This document shows, in pieces, positions 55,934-64,000 of a stretch of DNA of 64,000 nt. A program made the translations under genes and the position numbers. Below the pieces are notes generated by a model. The model was not told the DNA's origin and ran no database searches. It worked only from the letters and a program-made list of their open reading frames with translations. Within the stretch, counting starts at the first letter, position 1; the number at the start of each line of letters is the position of its first letter. Source of the DNA: CAVRQM01 sp963756975 (lineage in GTDB: Bacteria; Pseudomonadota; Alphaproteobacteria; Acetobacterales; Acetobacteraceae); contig CAVWPS010000002.1 in the NCBI GenBank assembly GCA_963756975.1, forward strand, positions 1,550,001 to 1,614,000. Direction: 5' to 3'.

Positions 55934-57514
55934 TTACTTCGTGATCTTGCGGTAGTAGACGAGATCGGACGCGATCCCGACGACGAACCCGTGCACGTCC
56001 GCGCGCGTGCCGACCGGGGTCAGCGTCTGGAACAGGAACGCGAACGGTCCCGTGTCGGTGATGGTCTTCTGCAGATCGGCGTACATCGCCGTCCGCTTCG
56101 CCGTGTCCTTCTCCTGTGCCGCCGCCGTCACCTGCGCGCTGATCTGCGGGATCAGCCAGTGGTTGCGCCACGCCAGCACCCGGTGTTTGGCCGTGTCGCT
56201 GTCGTCGGTGTTGTAGCCGAACCCGTCGGCGTTGCTGTGCGGATCGAGGTAGTCGGGGCCCCAGTCGAGCAGCGCCAGCTGGTGCTTGCGGCCGCGATAC
56301 GTCGTGTAGAGCTGCTTCTCCTCGACGGGCACGAGGTTCACGCGGATCCCCACCTGCCCGAGCGTCTGCTGGATCGACTGCGCGATGTCGGTGCCGGGCG
56401 AGGTGCTGTAGGTGGTCAGGTCGACGTCGAACCCGTTCGGATAGCCCGCGTCGGACAGCAGCGACTTGGCCTTCGCGATGTCGAACTTGAACGGATGATA
56501 GTCGGTGCTGGCGAACAGTCCGGCCGGCAGGAACGTCTGGTGCGGCACCATCCGGCCCTTCAGGAAGCTGTCCGACATCGCCTGCGTGTCGACGGCGTCC
56601 TTGATCGCCTCACGTACCTTCGGATTGGCGAGCGGCGTGTCCGACTGGTTCATCGCCAGATACCAGATGTTGGTCCACGGCAGCGTCTGGATCGCGACGT
56701 CCTTGTTGCTGCCGAGGGCCGTGATCTGGTCGGGCGTCAGGTCGCGCGCGATGTCGACGTCGCCCTTCTCCAGCAGCAGCCGCTGGCTCGACGGCTCGGC
56801 GACGTTGCGGATCACGACGCGCTTGATCCCCGGCGCGCCGAGCCGGTAGGCCGGGTTGGCCTCCATCGTGACGCTCTCGTTCGGCTTCCACGACAGCAGC
56901 TTGAACGCGCCAGACGCGGCCGAGTGGTTTTTAAGCCACGCATTGCCGAGGTCGCCGTTCGCGTCGTGTGCCATCGCGACGCTTTTCTCGACGACCGAGC
57001 CCACGACGGACGTGAACACGTTCAGCACCAGCGTCGGCGCGAACGTTTCGGGAATCGTCAGGGTCAGCGTGGCGGGATCGGTCGCGACGACGTTCTTCGC
57101 GACGTTGTCCTTGGTCCAGCCGAACTGGCTGAGCAGGAAGCCGGGCGATTTGTCGAGGATCACCACCCGCTGCAACGAGAACGCGGCGTCGGCGGCGGTG
57201 ACAGGCGCGCCGGACTGGAACGTCTGCCCGGGACGCAGCTTCAGCGTGATCGTGTGGCCGTCCGGGCTGACATCCCAGCTCTCGGCGACGCCGCCGACCA
57301 TCTTCGTCAGATCCTCCGGCTCGTACCGGATCAGGCGGTCGTAGACGTTGGTGATGATCTCGTTGCCGCTGAACTCATACGATTCCGCAGGGTCGAGCGA
57401 GATCAGGTCGTCGATCTGCTTGGCCATCACCACCGTGTCCTTCGGCGTCGCGGCCAGCGCGCCGCTGAGCGCGGTGGTGGCCAGCAGCATGGCGATGGCG
57501 ATCGTGCGCTTCAT
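55934..57514 (-). CDS. Peptide/nickel-type ABC substrate-binding protein (SBP family 5)
   Basis: The protein has 526 residues. The signal peptide MKRTIAIAMLLATTALSGALA leads to the periplasm. The SBP_bac_5 fold shows the usual landmarks: DVSPDGHTITLKLRPGQTF, ANPAYR and YPNGFDVDLTTYS. The GPDYLDPHSNA stretch is common in dipeptide- and glutathione-type binders; the actual ligand is unknown. It is the first gene of the five-gene importer operon. Its Shine-Dalgarno sits in a hairpin (57522-57545). Confidence 0.87.
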   Translation of the reverse strand: MKRTIAIAMLLATTALSGALAATPKDTVVMAKQIDDLISLDPAESYEFSGNEIITNVYDRLIRYEPEDLTKMVGGVAESWDVSPDGHTITLKLRPGQTFQSGAPVTAADAAFSLQRVVILDKSPGFLLSQFGWTKDNVAKNVVATDPATLTLTIPETFAPTLVLNVFTSVVGSVVEKSVAMAHDANGDLGNAWLKNHSAASGAFKLLSWKPNESVTMEANPAYRLGAPGIKRVVIRNVAEPSSQRLLLEKGDVDIARDLTPDQITALGSNKDVAIQTLPWTNIWYLAMNQSDTPLANPKVREAIKDAVDTQAMSDSFLKGRMVPHQTFLPAGLFASTDYHPFKFDIAKAKSLLSDAGYPNGFDVDLTTYSTSPGTDIAQSIQQTLGQVGIRVNLVPVEEKQLYTTYRGRKHQLALLDWGPDYLDPHSNADGFGYNTDDSDTAKHRVLAWRNHWLIPQISAQVTAAAQEKDTAKRTAMYADLQKTITDTGPFAFLFQTLTPVGTRADVHGFVVGIASDLVYYRKITK

Positions 57515-57521
57515 CCAGAGC

Positions 57522-57545
57522 CTCCGGTTACGTGTCGAACCGGAG
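57522..57545 (-). promoter_or_regulatory. Hairpin masking the Shine-Dalgarno of the substrate-binding protein gene
   Basis: On the minus strand CTCCGGTT pairs perfectly with AACCGGAG across an 8-base loop. The right arm holds most of the ribosome-binding sequence GGAGG (57521-57525), which stands 6 bases before the ATG. An 8-bp GC-rich stem here could hold back translation until melted or bound. It could equally be a protein operator. Confidence 0.5.
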
Positions 57546-57590
57546 TAGGCACGATCACGCGGCCGTGGCCAAGCGTCTAGCCTCGGGCGT

Positions 57591-58412
57591 CTAGCCGCAG
57601 GTGGGCGGGGCGAGTTTGAACTCCGTCAGATTGCCCTGCATCGAGAAGTCGCCGAAGTTCATCAGCAGGTCGTCGGCGACGCCGTTCCCGAAATAGCGCA
57701 TCGACACCTCGTAGGTCGGCAAGATCGCGCTCGGGCCGTGGTCGAAGAACGCGATGTGGAACTTGCCGCTCGGCAGCCGCGCGAGGCTCGGCCGCTTCGT
57801 GTCGGCCGTGCTGGTGGGCGTCCAGCCGCCCATGACGATGGAGCTGTCCTCCGGCCCCTTCTCGCTGGTGCCGTCGAACAACGGCAACGCGATGAAATGC
57901 TTGCCGTCGGCGGCGGCGGCCAGCAGCGCCTCCGTGTGCGCGGTCGGGAACAGCGTGCCGGGTGCGAGCGGCAACGTCTCGGCTTTCGGCAGGACGTAGG
58001 TCGCGTGCCCTTTCAGGCCCGGACCGTCCAGCGTGCTCTCGCCTTCGACGTCGCTGGTCACGGCCGCGTCGGTCATCTGCTTCATGCGGTAGCGCATGTG
58101 CAGCCCGTCCTTGCTCTCGAACGTCGAGTAGTCGGACAGCATGTGGATGTCCTGGCCGTCGCCGTTGGTGACCGTCATGTCGAGCCGCTGCTGGGTCGAC
58201 CAGCCCTCGCACGCGTCGATGAAGGCGTACGTCATCGACCCCGTCGCCGCCTGCACGCCGCCGTCCTTGGCGGTCGCGAGTTTCAGCGCATACGTGGCGC
58301 GGTGGGCGGCGAGCGGGATCGCGCCGAGATCGGCCGCCCAAGTTACCGACGATGCGGTGGACGACACCAGCAAAACGGCCGCGGGAATCAGGGTCGCGAG
58401 GATATTACGCAT
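57591..58412 (-). CDS. eipB: EipB-family cell-envelope integrity protein (DUF1849)
   Basis: The protein has 273 residues with a signal peptide (cleavage near TWAAD, about residue 27). EipB is a periplasmic beta-spiral protein needed for envelope integrity in Brucella. Two cysteines, C68 in DACEGWS and C272 at the very end, match the conserved disulfide of the family. FIALPLFDGTS and YEVSMRYFGNGV are further family stretches. It starts 53 bases from the divergent TPR gene and is separate from the ABC operon downstream. Confidence 0.82.
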   Translation of the reverse strand: MRNILATLIPAAVLLVSSTASSVTWAADLGAIPLAAHRATYALKLATAKDGGVQAATGSMTYAFIDACEGWSTQQRLDMTVTNGDGQDIHMLSDYSTFESKDGLHMRYRMKQMTDAAVTSDVEGESTLDGPGLKGHATYVLPKAETLPLAPGTLFPTAHTEALLAAAADGKHFIALPLFDGTSEKGPEDSSIVMGGWTPTSTADTKRPSLARLPSGKFHIAFFDHGPSAILPTYEVSMRYFGNGVADDLLMNFGDFSMQGNLTEFKLAPPTCG

Positions 58413-58465
58413 GAGGCTCTCCGCCAGGGATAGGCGCGCGTTTCGGCGCGGCCGCCGGCGATGAT

Positions 58466-59821
58466 ATGGCGCGCGCCATGCGACGGCCAATAGAAGCTTT
58501 GGGCGGGGTGGACCGGGCGGGCGCGGCGGCGCACCTGAATGCGGGCCTTGCCGCGACCATGGCGGGCGACCACGAAGCGGCCGCCGACGCCTACCGGGCC
58601 GCGTTGCGCCGCGATCCGTCGCTGCTGCCGGCGCACAACAACCTGGCGCTGGCATTGCGGGCGCAACACCGGTTCGAGCGGGCGGAGGCGGCGGCCCGGG
58701 CCGGATTGCGGCACGGTCCCGACGCGGCACCGCTGCACCACACGCTCGGCCTGATCCTGCGCGATCTGCGGCGGCACGCGGAGTCCGCGACCGCGCATGC
58801 GTGGGCGATCGCGAACATGCCGGATTTCGCGCCCGCCTATCTGGGCCTCGGCAACGCGCGCCGCACGCTGGGCGACACGGAAGGGGCGGAGAAGATGCTG
58901 CGGACGGCGCGGCGGCTCGACCCGGCCGACGCCGCGACCACGCTGGCGCTGGCGATGCTGCTGCTCGCGACCGGCCGGCACGACGAAGGCTGGGCGCTGC
59001 ACGAGGCGCGGCTCCCGGGCGCGGGCGTCACGTTCTCCGACGCACCCGCCTGGGACGGCGCGCCCACGGCGGAGACGGTGCTGATCGAGGCCGAACAGGG
59101 TTTTGGCGACACGATCCAGTTTTCCCGCCTGCTGCCGGAAGCCGCGCGGCGCGCCCCGGTCATCGCCCGCGTGCCCCCGGCCCTGGTTCGGCTGCTCGCG
59201 ACGCTGCCCGGCGGCATTCCGGTCGTCCCGAACACCGAGCCGCCACCGCCGCATGCCCGCGCGTGCCGCCTGATGAGCCTGCCGCATCTGATCGGCGTGT
59301 CCGGCGCGCCGGTGCCCTACCTATCGGCCGATCCGGCACGCTGGTCGGCGCGGCTCGCCAAACTGCCGGGTCCGCGCATCGGCCTCGCCTGGGCCGGCGG
59401 CACGGCATTCGCCGAGGCGGCCGACAAGGTGCTGCCGGCCGCACAGGTGGAACGGCTGGTCCGCCTGCCCGCCTCGTTCGTCTCGCTCCAGGTCGGCCCG
59501 GCCCCGAAACCGCGGACGCGGCTGTTCGACCCGTCCGCCGAGCTGACCGATTTCGCCGAGACGGCGGCGCTGATCGCCGCACTCGACCTGATCGTCTCGG
59601 TCGACACGGCGGTCGCCCACCTGGCCGGCGCGATGGGCAAGCCGGTCTGGCTGCTCGACCGCGCCGATGGCTGCTGGCGCTGGCAGCCCGGCTTCGGCCC
59701 GGCCGGCTGGTATCCGACGCTGCGGATCTTCAGGCAGGACACGATCGGGGATTGGCGCGGACCGGTGGACGCGGTGCTGGCCGCCTACTCGTCCGACTTC
59801 AGTGCCAGCGCCCGCGCGTAG
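58466..59821 (+). CDS. TPR-repeat protein with C-terminal glycosyltransferase-like domain
   Basis: The protein has 451 residues. Residues 20-175 contain four to five tetratricopeptide repeats (HLNAGLAATMAGDHEAAADAYRAAL is the first). Residues 200-440 resemble a GT-B sugar-nucleotide-binding domain: EAEQGFGDTIQFSRLLP, LAWAGG and VSVDTAVAHLAGAMGKPVW, as in heptosyltransferase-type proteins. No signal peptide is seen. It may modify proteins or surface glycans; the acceptor is unknown. Its 3' end overlaps the convergent rsmI by 37 bases. Confidence 0.8.
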   Translation: MARAMRRPIEALGGVDRAGAAAHLNAGLAATMAGDHEAAADAYRAALRRDPSLLPAHNNLALALRAQHRFERAEAAARAGLRHGPDAAPLHHTLGLILRDLRRHAESATAHAWAIANMPDFAPAYLGLGNARRTLGDTEGAEKMLRTARRLDPADAATTLALAMLLLATGRHDEGWALHEARLPGAGVTFSDAPAWDGAPTAETVLIEAEQGFGDTIQFSRLLPEAARRAPVIARVPPALVRLLATLPGGIPVVPNTEPPPPHARACRLMSLPHLIGVSGAPVPYLSADPARWSARLAKLPGPRIGLAWAGGTAFAEAADKVLPAAQVERLVRLPASFVSLQVGPAPKPRTRLFDPSAELTDFAETAALIAALDLIVSVDTAVAHLAGAMGKPVWLLDRADGCWRWQPGFGPAGWYPTLRIFRQDTIGDWRGPVDAVLAAYSSDFSASARA

Positions 59822-60708
59822 GCGTCCCGGCGGCCGACACCGGTGATCGCCGCCGCCGCGTCGGCCGCGCCGCGCACGCCGAGGCCCGCGTCGAGGCCGG
59901 CGCGCAACGCGGCATCCAGCGCGTCCGGTGCCAGTTCCTCGGCGGGCGCGGGGCCGACCAGGACGACGATCTCGCCCCGCGCCGCCTCGATCGCGTAGTG
60001 GGACGCGAGGGTCGAAAGGTCGCCGCGCCGCACCTCCTCGAACCGCTTGGTCAGCTCGCGCGCGACCGCCGCCGGGCGGGCACCCCCGAACACCGCCGCC
60101 ATGTCCGAAAGTGCCTCGGCCAGCCGGTGCGGGGCCTCGTGAAAGATCATCGTCGCCGAAAGACCGGCCCGCTCGGCCGCGCGAAAACCCTCGAACACCG
60201 TTTTGCGCGCGGCCGAGCGGGGCGGGGGGAAGCCCGCGAACAGGTACGGGTGCGGCGGCAGGCCGGACAGGATCAGCGCCAGCGTCGCCGCGTTCGCACC
60301 GGGCAGGCCGCCCACATGATGCCCGGCCTCGATCGCGGCGCGCACCAGCCGGTAGCCGGGGTCGGACAGCAGCGGCATCCCGGCGTCGCTGACCAGGGCG
60401 ACGCATTTCCCCTCCGCCAGCAGCGCCAGGATGCCGGGCGTCCGCGCATCCTCGTTGTGCTCGTGCAGCGGGGTCGTCCGCGCCTCGATCCCGTAGGCGG
60501 CCAGCAGGCGCGCGGTCGACCGCGTATCCTCGCACAGCACCACATCCGCCGCCTTCAAGGCCGCCACCGCGCGCCCTGTCATATCGCCGAGATTGCCGAT
60601 CGGGGTCGGAACCAGCACAAGGCCCCGGAACGTTTCGCGTCCGCGCCCGTCTAGGCTCGGCAACGAAGGAGAATCGAATGTCTCGTCAGAGTCGGGTTCA
60701 CGCGTCAT
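59785..60708 (-). CDS. rsmI: RsmI, 16S rRNA C1402 2'-O-methyltransferase
   Basis: Methylates the ribose of C1402 with SAM. The protein has 307 residues. The tetrapyrrole methylase fold shows VPTPIGNLGDMT, CEDTRST, SDAGMPLLSDPG and LPPHPYLFAGFPP, all diagnostic. ATG 60708 gives a 30-residue leader before the fold and overlaps the divergent lipoprotein gene by 31 bases; a shorter start is possible. Neighbourhood with an LpoA-like gene is a common arrangement in proteobacteria. Confidence 0.92.
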   Translation of the reverse strand: MTREPDSDETFDSPSLPSLDGRGRETFRGLVLVPTPIGNLGDMTGRAVAALKAADVVLCEDTRSTARLLAAYGIEARTTPLHEHNEDARTPGILALLAEGKCVALVSDAGMPLLSDPGYRLVRAAIEAGHHVGGLPGANAATLALILSGLPPHPYLFAGFPPPRSAARKTVFEGFRAAERAGLSATMIFHEAPHRLAEALSDMAAVFGGARPAAVARELTKRFEEVRRGDLSTLASHYAIEAARGEIVVLVGPAPAEELAPDALDAALRAGLDAGLGVRGAADAAAAITGVGRRDAYARALALKSDE

Positions 60709-61949
60709 CCGGGCTCCTGCTGGCGGGGCTCCTCGCAGGCGCGTTGACCGGCTGCGTCAACGGCGAGACCTCCGCCCGACCGCAATATGGCGCAAATGCG
60801 GGCGGCGCGTCCGGTCCGACCCCGCTCGCGGGTGCGGCGACGCCGGTGCCGGGCGGGCGCGGGGTCGCGATCCTGGCCCCGGTCACCGGCCCGAACGCGG
60901 AGCGCGGCGCCACATTGGTGAACGCGGCGCAGCTCGCCCTGGGCGGGGCACCACTCGATGTGCGCGATACCGGCGGCACGCCGCAGGGTGCGGCGGCGGC
61001 GGCGCAGGCGGCGATCGCGGCCGGGGCCGGAGTGCTGATCGGGCCGCTGACCGGGGCGGAGACGCAGGCGGTGGCGCCGGTGGCCCGGGCCGCGCACGTT
61101 CCGGTGCTGGCGTTCACCAACGACAGCTCCGTCGGCGGCGACGACGTCTGGGCGCTGGGCGTGACGCCGGGGCAACAGGTCCGCCGGCTTGTCGCGGCCA
61201 GCGTGGCGCAGGGCAAATCCCGCTTCGCCGCGGTGCTGCCCGACACCGTGTTCGGCCACACGATGGCGCAGGCGCTGACCAACGCGACATCGTCGGCCGG
61301 CGTGGCCTCGCCCGACATCCACTTCCACACCGACAGCAACGCCTCGATCGCCGCCGCGATGAAGGATGTCTCCGGCTTCAACAGCCGGCGCGGCCCGCTC
61401 GACGACGAGATCGCGGCGGCGCGGGCCCGTCACGACAAGGCGGCGGTCGCGGCATTGCGGGCGCAGGGCGTCGGTGCCGCCCCGTTCGACGCGCTGCTGC
61501 TGGCCGACACCGGCGAGCGCCTCGCGTATCTGTCGACGTTCCTCGAATACTACGACATCGGCTCCTCGAACGCGCGGCTGCTCGGCCCGGCGCTGTGGGC
61601 GGAACCGGCGACCCATGCCGGCGCGCAGGTCGACGGGGCCTGGTACGCGGCCCCGGACCCTTCCGCACGGGGCAACTTCGACGCGGCGTACAACGCCAAG
61701 AACGGCGCGCCCGCGCCCGGTCTGGCCGATCTCGCCTACGACGCGGCGTCGATCGCAAAGGCGGCGGCGGCCGACGGCTACTCGCCCGCCAGCCTCACGC
61801 GCCCGGACGGGTTCACCGGGGCCGACGGCGTGATCGCGCTGCGGCCGGACGGGTCGGTGCGGCGCGGTTTGGCCGTGTTCGAGATCGGGCCCGACGGGAC
61901 CAAGATCGTCGAACCGGCGCCGACTTCCGCCACCGACCCGGCGAGCTAA
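60678..61949 (+). CDS. LpoA-like penicillin-binding protein activator, lipoprotein
   Basis: The protein has 423 residues. The lipobox ALTGC (Cys at about residue 26) predicts an outer-membrane lipoprotein. The rest is a periplasmic-binding-protein type I fold (VAILAPVTGPNAERGATLVNAA, LIGPLTGAET, AYDAASIAKAAA), like the C-terminal domain of LpoA and branched-chain amino acid binders. AAGGAG lies 7 bases before the ATG. It may stimulate peptidoglycan synthases; an amino acid ligand role is the alternative. Divergent overlap with rsmI. Confidence 0.78.
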   Translation: MSRQSRVHASSGLLLAGLLAGALTGCVNGETSARPQYGANAGGASGPTPLAGAATPVPGGRGVAILAPVTGPNAERGATLVNAAQLALGGAPLDVRDTGGTPQGAAAAAQAAIAAGAGVLIGPLTGAETQAVAPVARAAHVPVLAFTNDSSVGGDDVWALGVTPGQQVRRLVAASVAQGKSRFAAVLPDTVFGHTMAQALTNATSSAGVASPDIHFHTDSNASIAAAMKDVSGFNSRRGPLDDEIAAARARHDKAAVAALRAQGVGAAPFDALLLADTGERLAYLSTFLEYYDIGSSNARLLGPALWAEPATHAGAQVDGAWYAAPDPSARGNFDAAYNAKNGAPAPGLADLAYDAASIAKAAAADGYSPASLTRPDGFTGADGVIALRPDGSVRRGLAVFEIGPDGTKIVEPAPTSATDPAS

Positions 61950-61957
61950 AGCCCCCG

Positions 61958-63316
61958 GTGGGCGTTGCCCGGTTGCTGTCGGCCGTGGCGGCGATCGGGG
62001 GTGTGCCGATGGCCGCCCTGCTGCTCGTGTGGGCCACCGGCGCGGTCGCGGGCGGGCCGATCCTATTCGCGCTGCTGGCGACGTTCCTGTCGAGCCTGAT
62101 CCTGGCCGCGATCTGGATCTCGGACCTCGACAAGCTCGCCGCCACGATCCGGCGCGCGGCACTGGCCGACACCGCCGAACTGTCCGACGCGACCCGCCCG
62201 ATGCTGCCGCCGCTGGCCCGCATGGCCGCCGGGATCGAGCGGCTGGCCCGCACGCTGGCCGACCGCGCCGCGCTGGTCGGGCAGTTGCTGCGGACCAACG
62301 AGGCGATCGTCGAGCGCCTGCCCGACCTGCTGCTGGTCCTGGGCGCCGACCGCTCCGTCCGCCGCGCCAACGCCGCCGCCCGCGCCGCCTTCGGGGCCGA
62401 CATGCCGGCGGTGGTGCGCCATCCCGGCCTGCGCGCCGCGATCGACCAGGCATTCGCGAACGGCATGGCGGAGGCCGAACTGCTGCTGCCGGTGCCGGTC
62501 CGGCGCGAGGTGCAGGCGACCATCCTGCTGATCGACCCGCCGCTGGCCGATGGCGGGCACGCGATCGCCGTCCTGTCCGATCGCACGCGGGAGCGCGCGG
62601 TCGAGCGGATGCGGGCCGACTTCATCGCCAACGCGAGCCATGAGCTGCGGACGCCGCTCGCGAGCCTGGTCGGGTTCATCCACACGCTGCTCGGGCCGGC
62701 CGCCGACGACCCGCCCGCGCAGCAACGCTTCCTGCGCATCATGGCCGAGCAGGCGGAGCGGATGAACCGGCTGATCGACGACCTGCTGAGCCTGAGCCGG
62801 ATCGAGCTGACGGAGCATCAGCCGCCATCCGAGCAGGTCGACATCGGGGCGGTCGCCGAGCGCATCGCCGCCGCGTTCGAGCCGCAGGTGCTGGCGCGAA
62901 ACGTCCGCCTCGAACTGACCATCGACCCCGATCTGCCATCGGCGGTCGCGGACGCCGATCAGATCGAGCAGGTGCTGCAAAACCTCGTCGAGAACGCGAT
63001 CAAGTATAGCCCCGAGGGTGCCCATGTCGGGCTGTCGGTCGAGGTCGCGAGCGGCAGCCGCTGGCCGGCCCGTCCCGGCATCGTGATCGGCGTGCGCGAT
63101 GACGGTCCGGGCATTCCGAAGGCGCACGTGCCGCGCCTGACCGAGCGGTTCTACCGTGTCGACAAGGGGCGCGGCCGGGCGGCGGGCGGCACCGGGCTCG
63201 GTCTCGCGATCGTTCGCCATATCGTGAACCGCCATCGCGGCCAGCTCGTCATCGAGAGCGAGGAGGGGCGGGGCAGCCTGTTCGCGGTCTGGCTTCCCAT
63301 CGCGGCCGCGCGCTGA
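61958..63316 (+). CDS. phoR: PhoR-like sensor histidine kinase
   Basis: The protein has 452 residues from GTG 61958. Two closely spaced membrane segments (about 6-26 and 28-50) without a large periplasmic loop, a PAS-like domain (about 110-200), the H-box ANASHELRTPLAS, the N-box QNLVENAIKYSP and the G-boxes DDGPGIP and GGTGLGLAIV follow in order. This is the PhoR layout. The partner regulator PhoB and the pst genes are not in the window, so the phosphate role is inferred from architecture only. Confidence 0.75.
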   Translation: MGVARLLSAVAAIGGVPMAALLLVWATGAVAGGPILFALLATFLSSLILAAIWISDLDKLAATIRRAALADTAELSDATRPMLPPLARMAAGIERLARTLADRAALVGQLLRTNEAIVERLPDLLLVLGADRSVRRANAAARAAFGADMPAVVRHPGLRAAIDQAFANGMAEAELLLPVPVRREVQATILLIDPPLADGGHAIAVLSDRTRERAVERMRADFIANASHELRTPLASLVGFIHTLLGPAADDPPAQQRFLRIMAEQAERMNRLIDDLLSLSRIELTEHQPPSEQVDIGAVAERIAAAFEPQVLARNVRLELTIDPDLPSAVADADQIEQVLQNLVENAIKYSPEGAHVGLSVEVASGSRWPARPGIVIGVRDDGPGIPKAHVPRLTERFYRVDKGRGRAAGGTGLGLAIVRHIVNRHRGQLVIESEEGRGSLFAVWLPIAAAR

Positions 63317-63383
63317 CCGCAACCGCGTCCGGGGCCGCACGTTCCGCACAGGACGAAATCCCCGGCCACAAAGGAACATGTCC

Positions 63384-63599
63384 ATGACCAAATACATTTT
63401 GTTCGGCGCGACATTGATGCTGGCCGCGTGCGGCGCGCAAACCGGGCCGCCGGCCACCGGCATCAACAGCAGCGCCCCGAACGCGGCCAGCGCCGGCTCG
63501 AACCTCACCGGCGCGGGAAGTGACTCCCCGGCCCAGAGCGGCCCGGGCACGGGGGCCGGCGGCAGCGGTCCGGGCAGTGCCGGTGCCCCGACCCACTAG
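63384..63599 (+). CDS. Small lipoprotein, first of a tandem pair
   Basis: The protein has 71 residues from ATG 63384, with AAGGA 8 bases upstream; ATG 63378 is too close to it. The lipobox LAAC is at residues 13-16, followed by GAQTGPPATGINSSAPNA and a glycine/serine/proline-rich tail. No known domain. It is clearly paralogous to the next gene. It is an exported, probably membrane-anchored, disordered protein. Confidence 0.65.
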   Translation: MTKYILFGATLMLAACGAQTGPPATGINSSAPNAASAGSNLTGAGSDSPAQSGPGTGAGGSGPGSAGAPTH

Positions 63600-63609
63600 G
63601 GGGCCGGTG

Positions 63610-63783
63610 ATGAAATACGTCGTTTTCGCGATGGTCCTGGCCTTGGCGGCGTGCGGGATGCAGACCGGCCCGCCAGCCTCCGGCGCGAACAGCAGTGCCC
63701 CCAACGCCGTGGACGCCGCCCACAGCGGTGTCACCGGCGGCGGCTCCAACGCGTTCAACCGGCAGGCCCCCGTGACCGATTAA
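63610..63783 (+). CDS. Small lipoprotein, second of a tandem pair
   Basis: The protein has 57 residues from ATG 63610, eleven bases after the first copy, with GGGGG upstream. The lipobox LAAC ends at residue 15. GMQTGPPASGANSSAPNA repeats the sequence after the first lipobox almost residue for residue, showing a local gene duplication; the tails have diverged (the second ends NRQAPVTD). Function unknown. Confidence 0.6.
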   Translation: MKYVVFAMVLALAACGMQTGPPASGANSSAPNAVDAAHSGVTGGGSNAFNRQAPVTD

Positions 63784-63842
63784 GCCTTGGTCACCGGCTG
63801 AGCCTGCTTCGCGTCCGTCCGGGTTCGCGCTAGATTTTGGCC

Positions 63843-64000
63843 ATGCAAGACGCCCGGATCGCCGAAAACCATCCCGCCGGAACCATTCACCGGCGGGACT
63901 ACACGCCACCGCCGTTCCTCATCGATGAGGTCGCGTTGCGGATCACGCTCGATCCGCACGCGACCCTCGTCGCCTCCAAGCTCACGATCCGCCGCAATCC
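63843..64000 (+). CDS. pepN: Aminopeptidase N (PepN), 3' partial
   Basis: Only the first 52 residues are inside the window. HRRDYTPPPFLIDEVALRITLDP is the characteristic start of the M1 family alanyl aminopeptidase (the R/K-D-Y-x-P-P-x-F/Y-x-I stretch). The zinc site lies beyond the window. The frame is open to the last base. No signal peptide is seen, consistent with a cytoplasmic PepN. Confidence 0.8.
   Translation, partial: MQDARIAENHPAGTIHRRDYTPPPFLIDEVALRITLDPHATLVASKLTIRRN

Noticed and set aside
1..64000. tRNA, rRNA, CRISPR, insertion sequence or prophage
   Set aside because: I found no tRNA-like arm sequences, rRNA segments, regularly spaced repeats, transposase or phage genes by eye. 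A tRNAscan or Infernal run could still find short RNAs I cannot see.

Overview
The window is a high-GC, gene-dense bacterial chromosome segment. Gene content and order point to an alphaproteobacterium, most likely Acetobacteraceae or a close relative (inference). The pointers are: a parS site inside rsmG next to parAB; the chvI-chvG-hprK-rapZ-EIIA-HPr block; an imuAB cassette behind a GTTC-N7-GTTC SOS box; an EipB envelope protein; and a C30-type carotenoid cluster. I saw no rRNA, tRNA, CRISPR array, insertion sequence or phage gene, and no gene-free stretch over 300 bases.

Layout. 1-7.8 kb (+): outer-membrane assembly (lptG end, lptD, surA), 16S rRNA methyltransferases (rsmA, rsmG) and parAB, as one tightly overlapping unit. 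7.8-10.2 kb (-): SOS mutasome accessory genes imuAB. 10.3-14.9 kb (+): an AI-2E-family membrane protein and glgX. 14.9-19.6 kb (-): ChvG/ChvI two-component system with nitrogen/carbon PTS regulators. 19.6-22.3 kb (+): HugZ-like, Rieske, VOC and CHRD proteins. 22.4-25.1 kb (-): aconitase. 25.2-28.5 kb (+): ccmAB, an SGNH/AlgX-like protein and a second AI-2E-family protein. 28.5-30.6 kb (-): molybdopterin oxidoreductase. 30.7-35.6 kb (+): a compact pyrimidine operon (dihydroorotate dehydrogenase, pyrC, pyrF, pyrE, pyrB) plus allA. 35.6-37.8 kb (-): sugar/polyol catabolic pair. 37.9-45.5 kb (+): MFS exporter and a five-gene C30 carotenoid glycoside cluster. 45.6-52.5 kb (+): surface-sugar genes (heptose nucleotidyltransferase/phosphatase fusion, giant glycosyltransferase, Hint-like protein) and a CoA transferase. 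52.4-58.4 kb (-): peptide-type ABC importer and EipB. 58.5-64 kb: TPR protein, rsmI, LpoA-like lipoprotein, PhoR-like kinase, two tandem small lipoproteins and the start of pepN.

Two patterns cut across the window. First, eight otherwise well-conserved genes are each broken by a single extra base (nine events in all, every one a net +1), including normally indispensable genes such as pyrC, acnA and chvI. Consensus error is the simplest explanation, but the one-sided direction is striking. Second, gene junctions very often overlap as NTGA (start NTG, stop TGA). All four versions occur, including CTGA at surA/rsmA and at the Hint/CoA-transferase junction, where no ATG, GTG or TTG start is available in the right frame.
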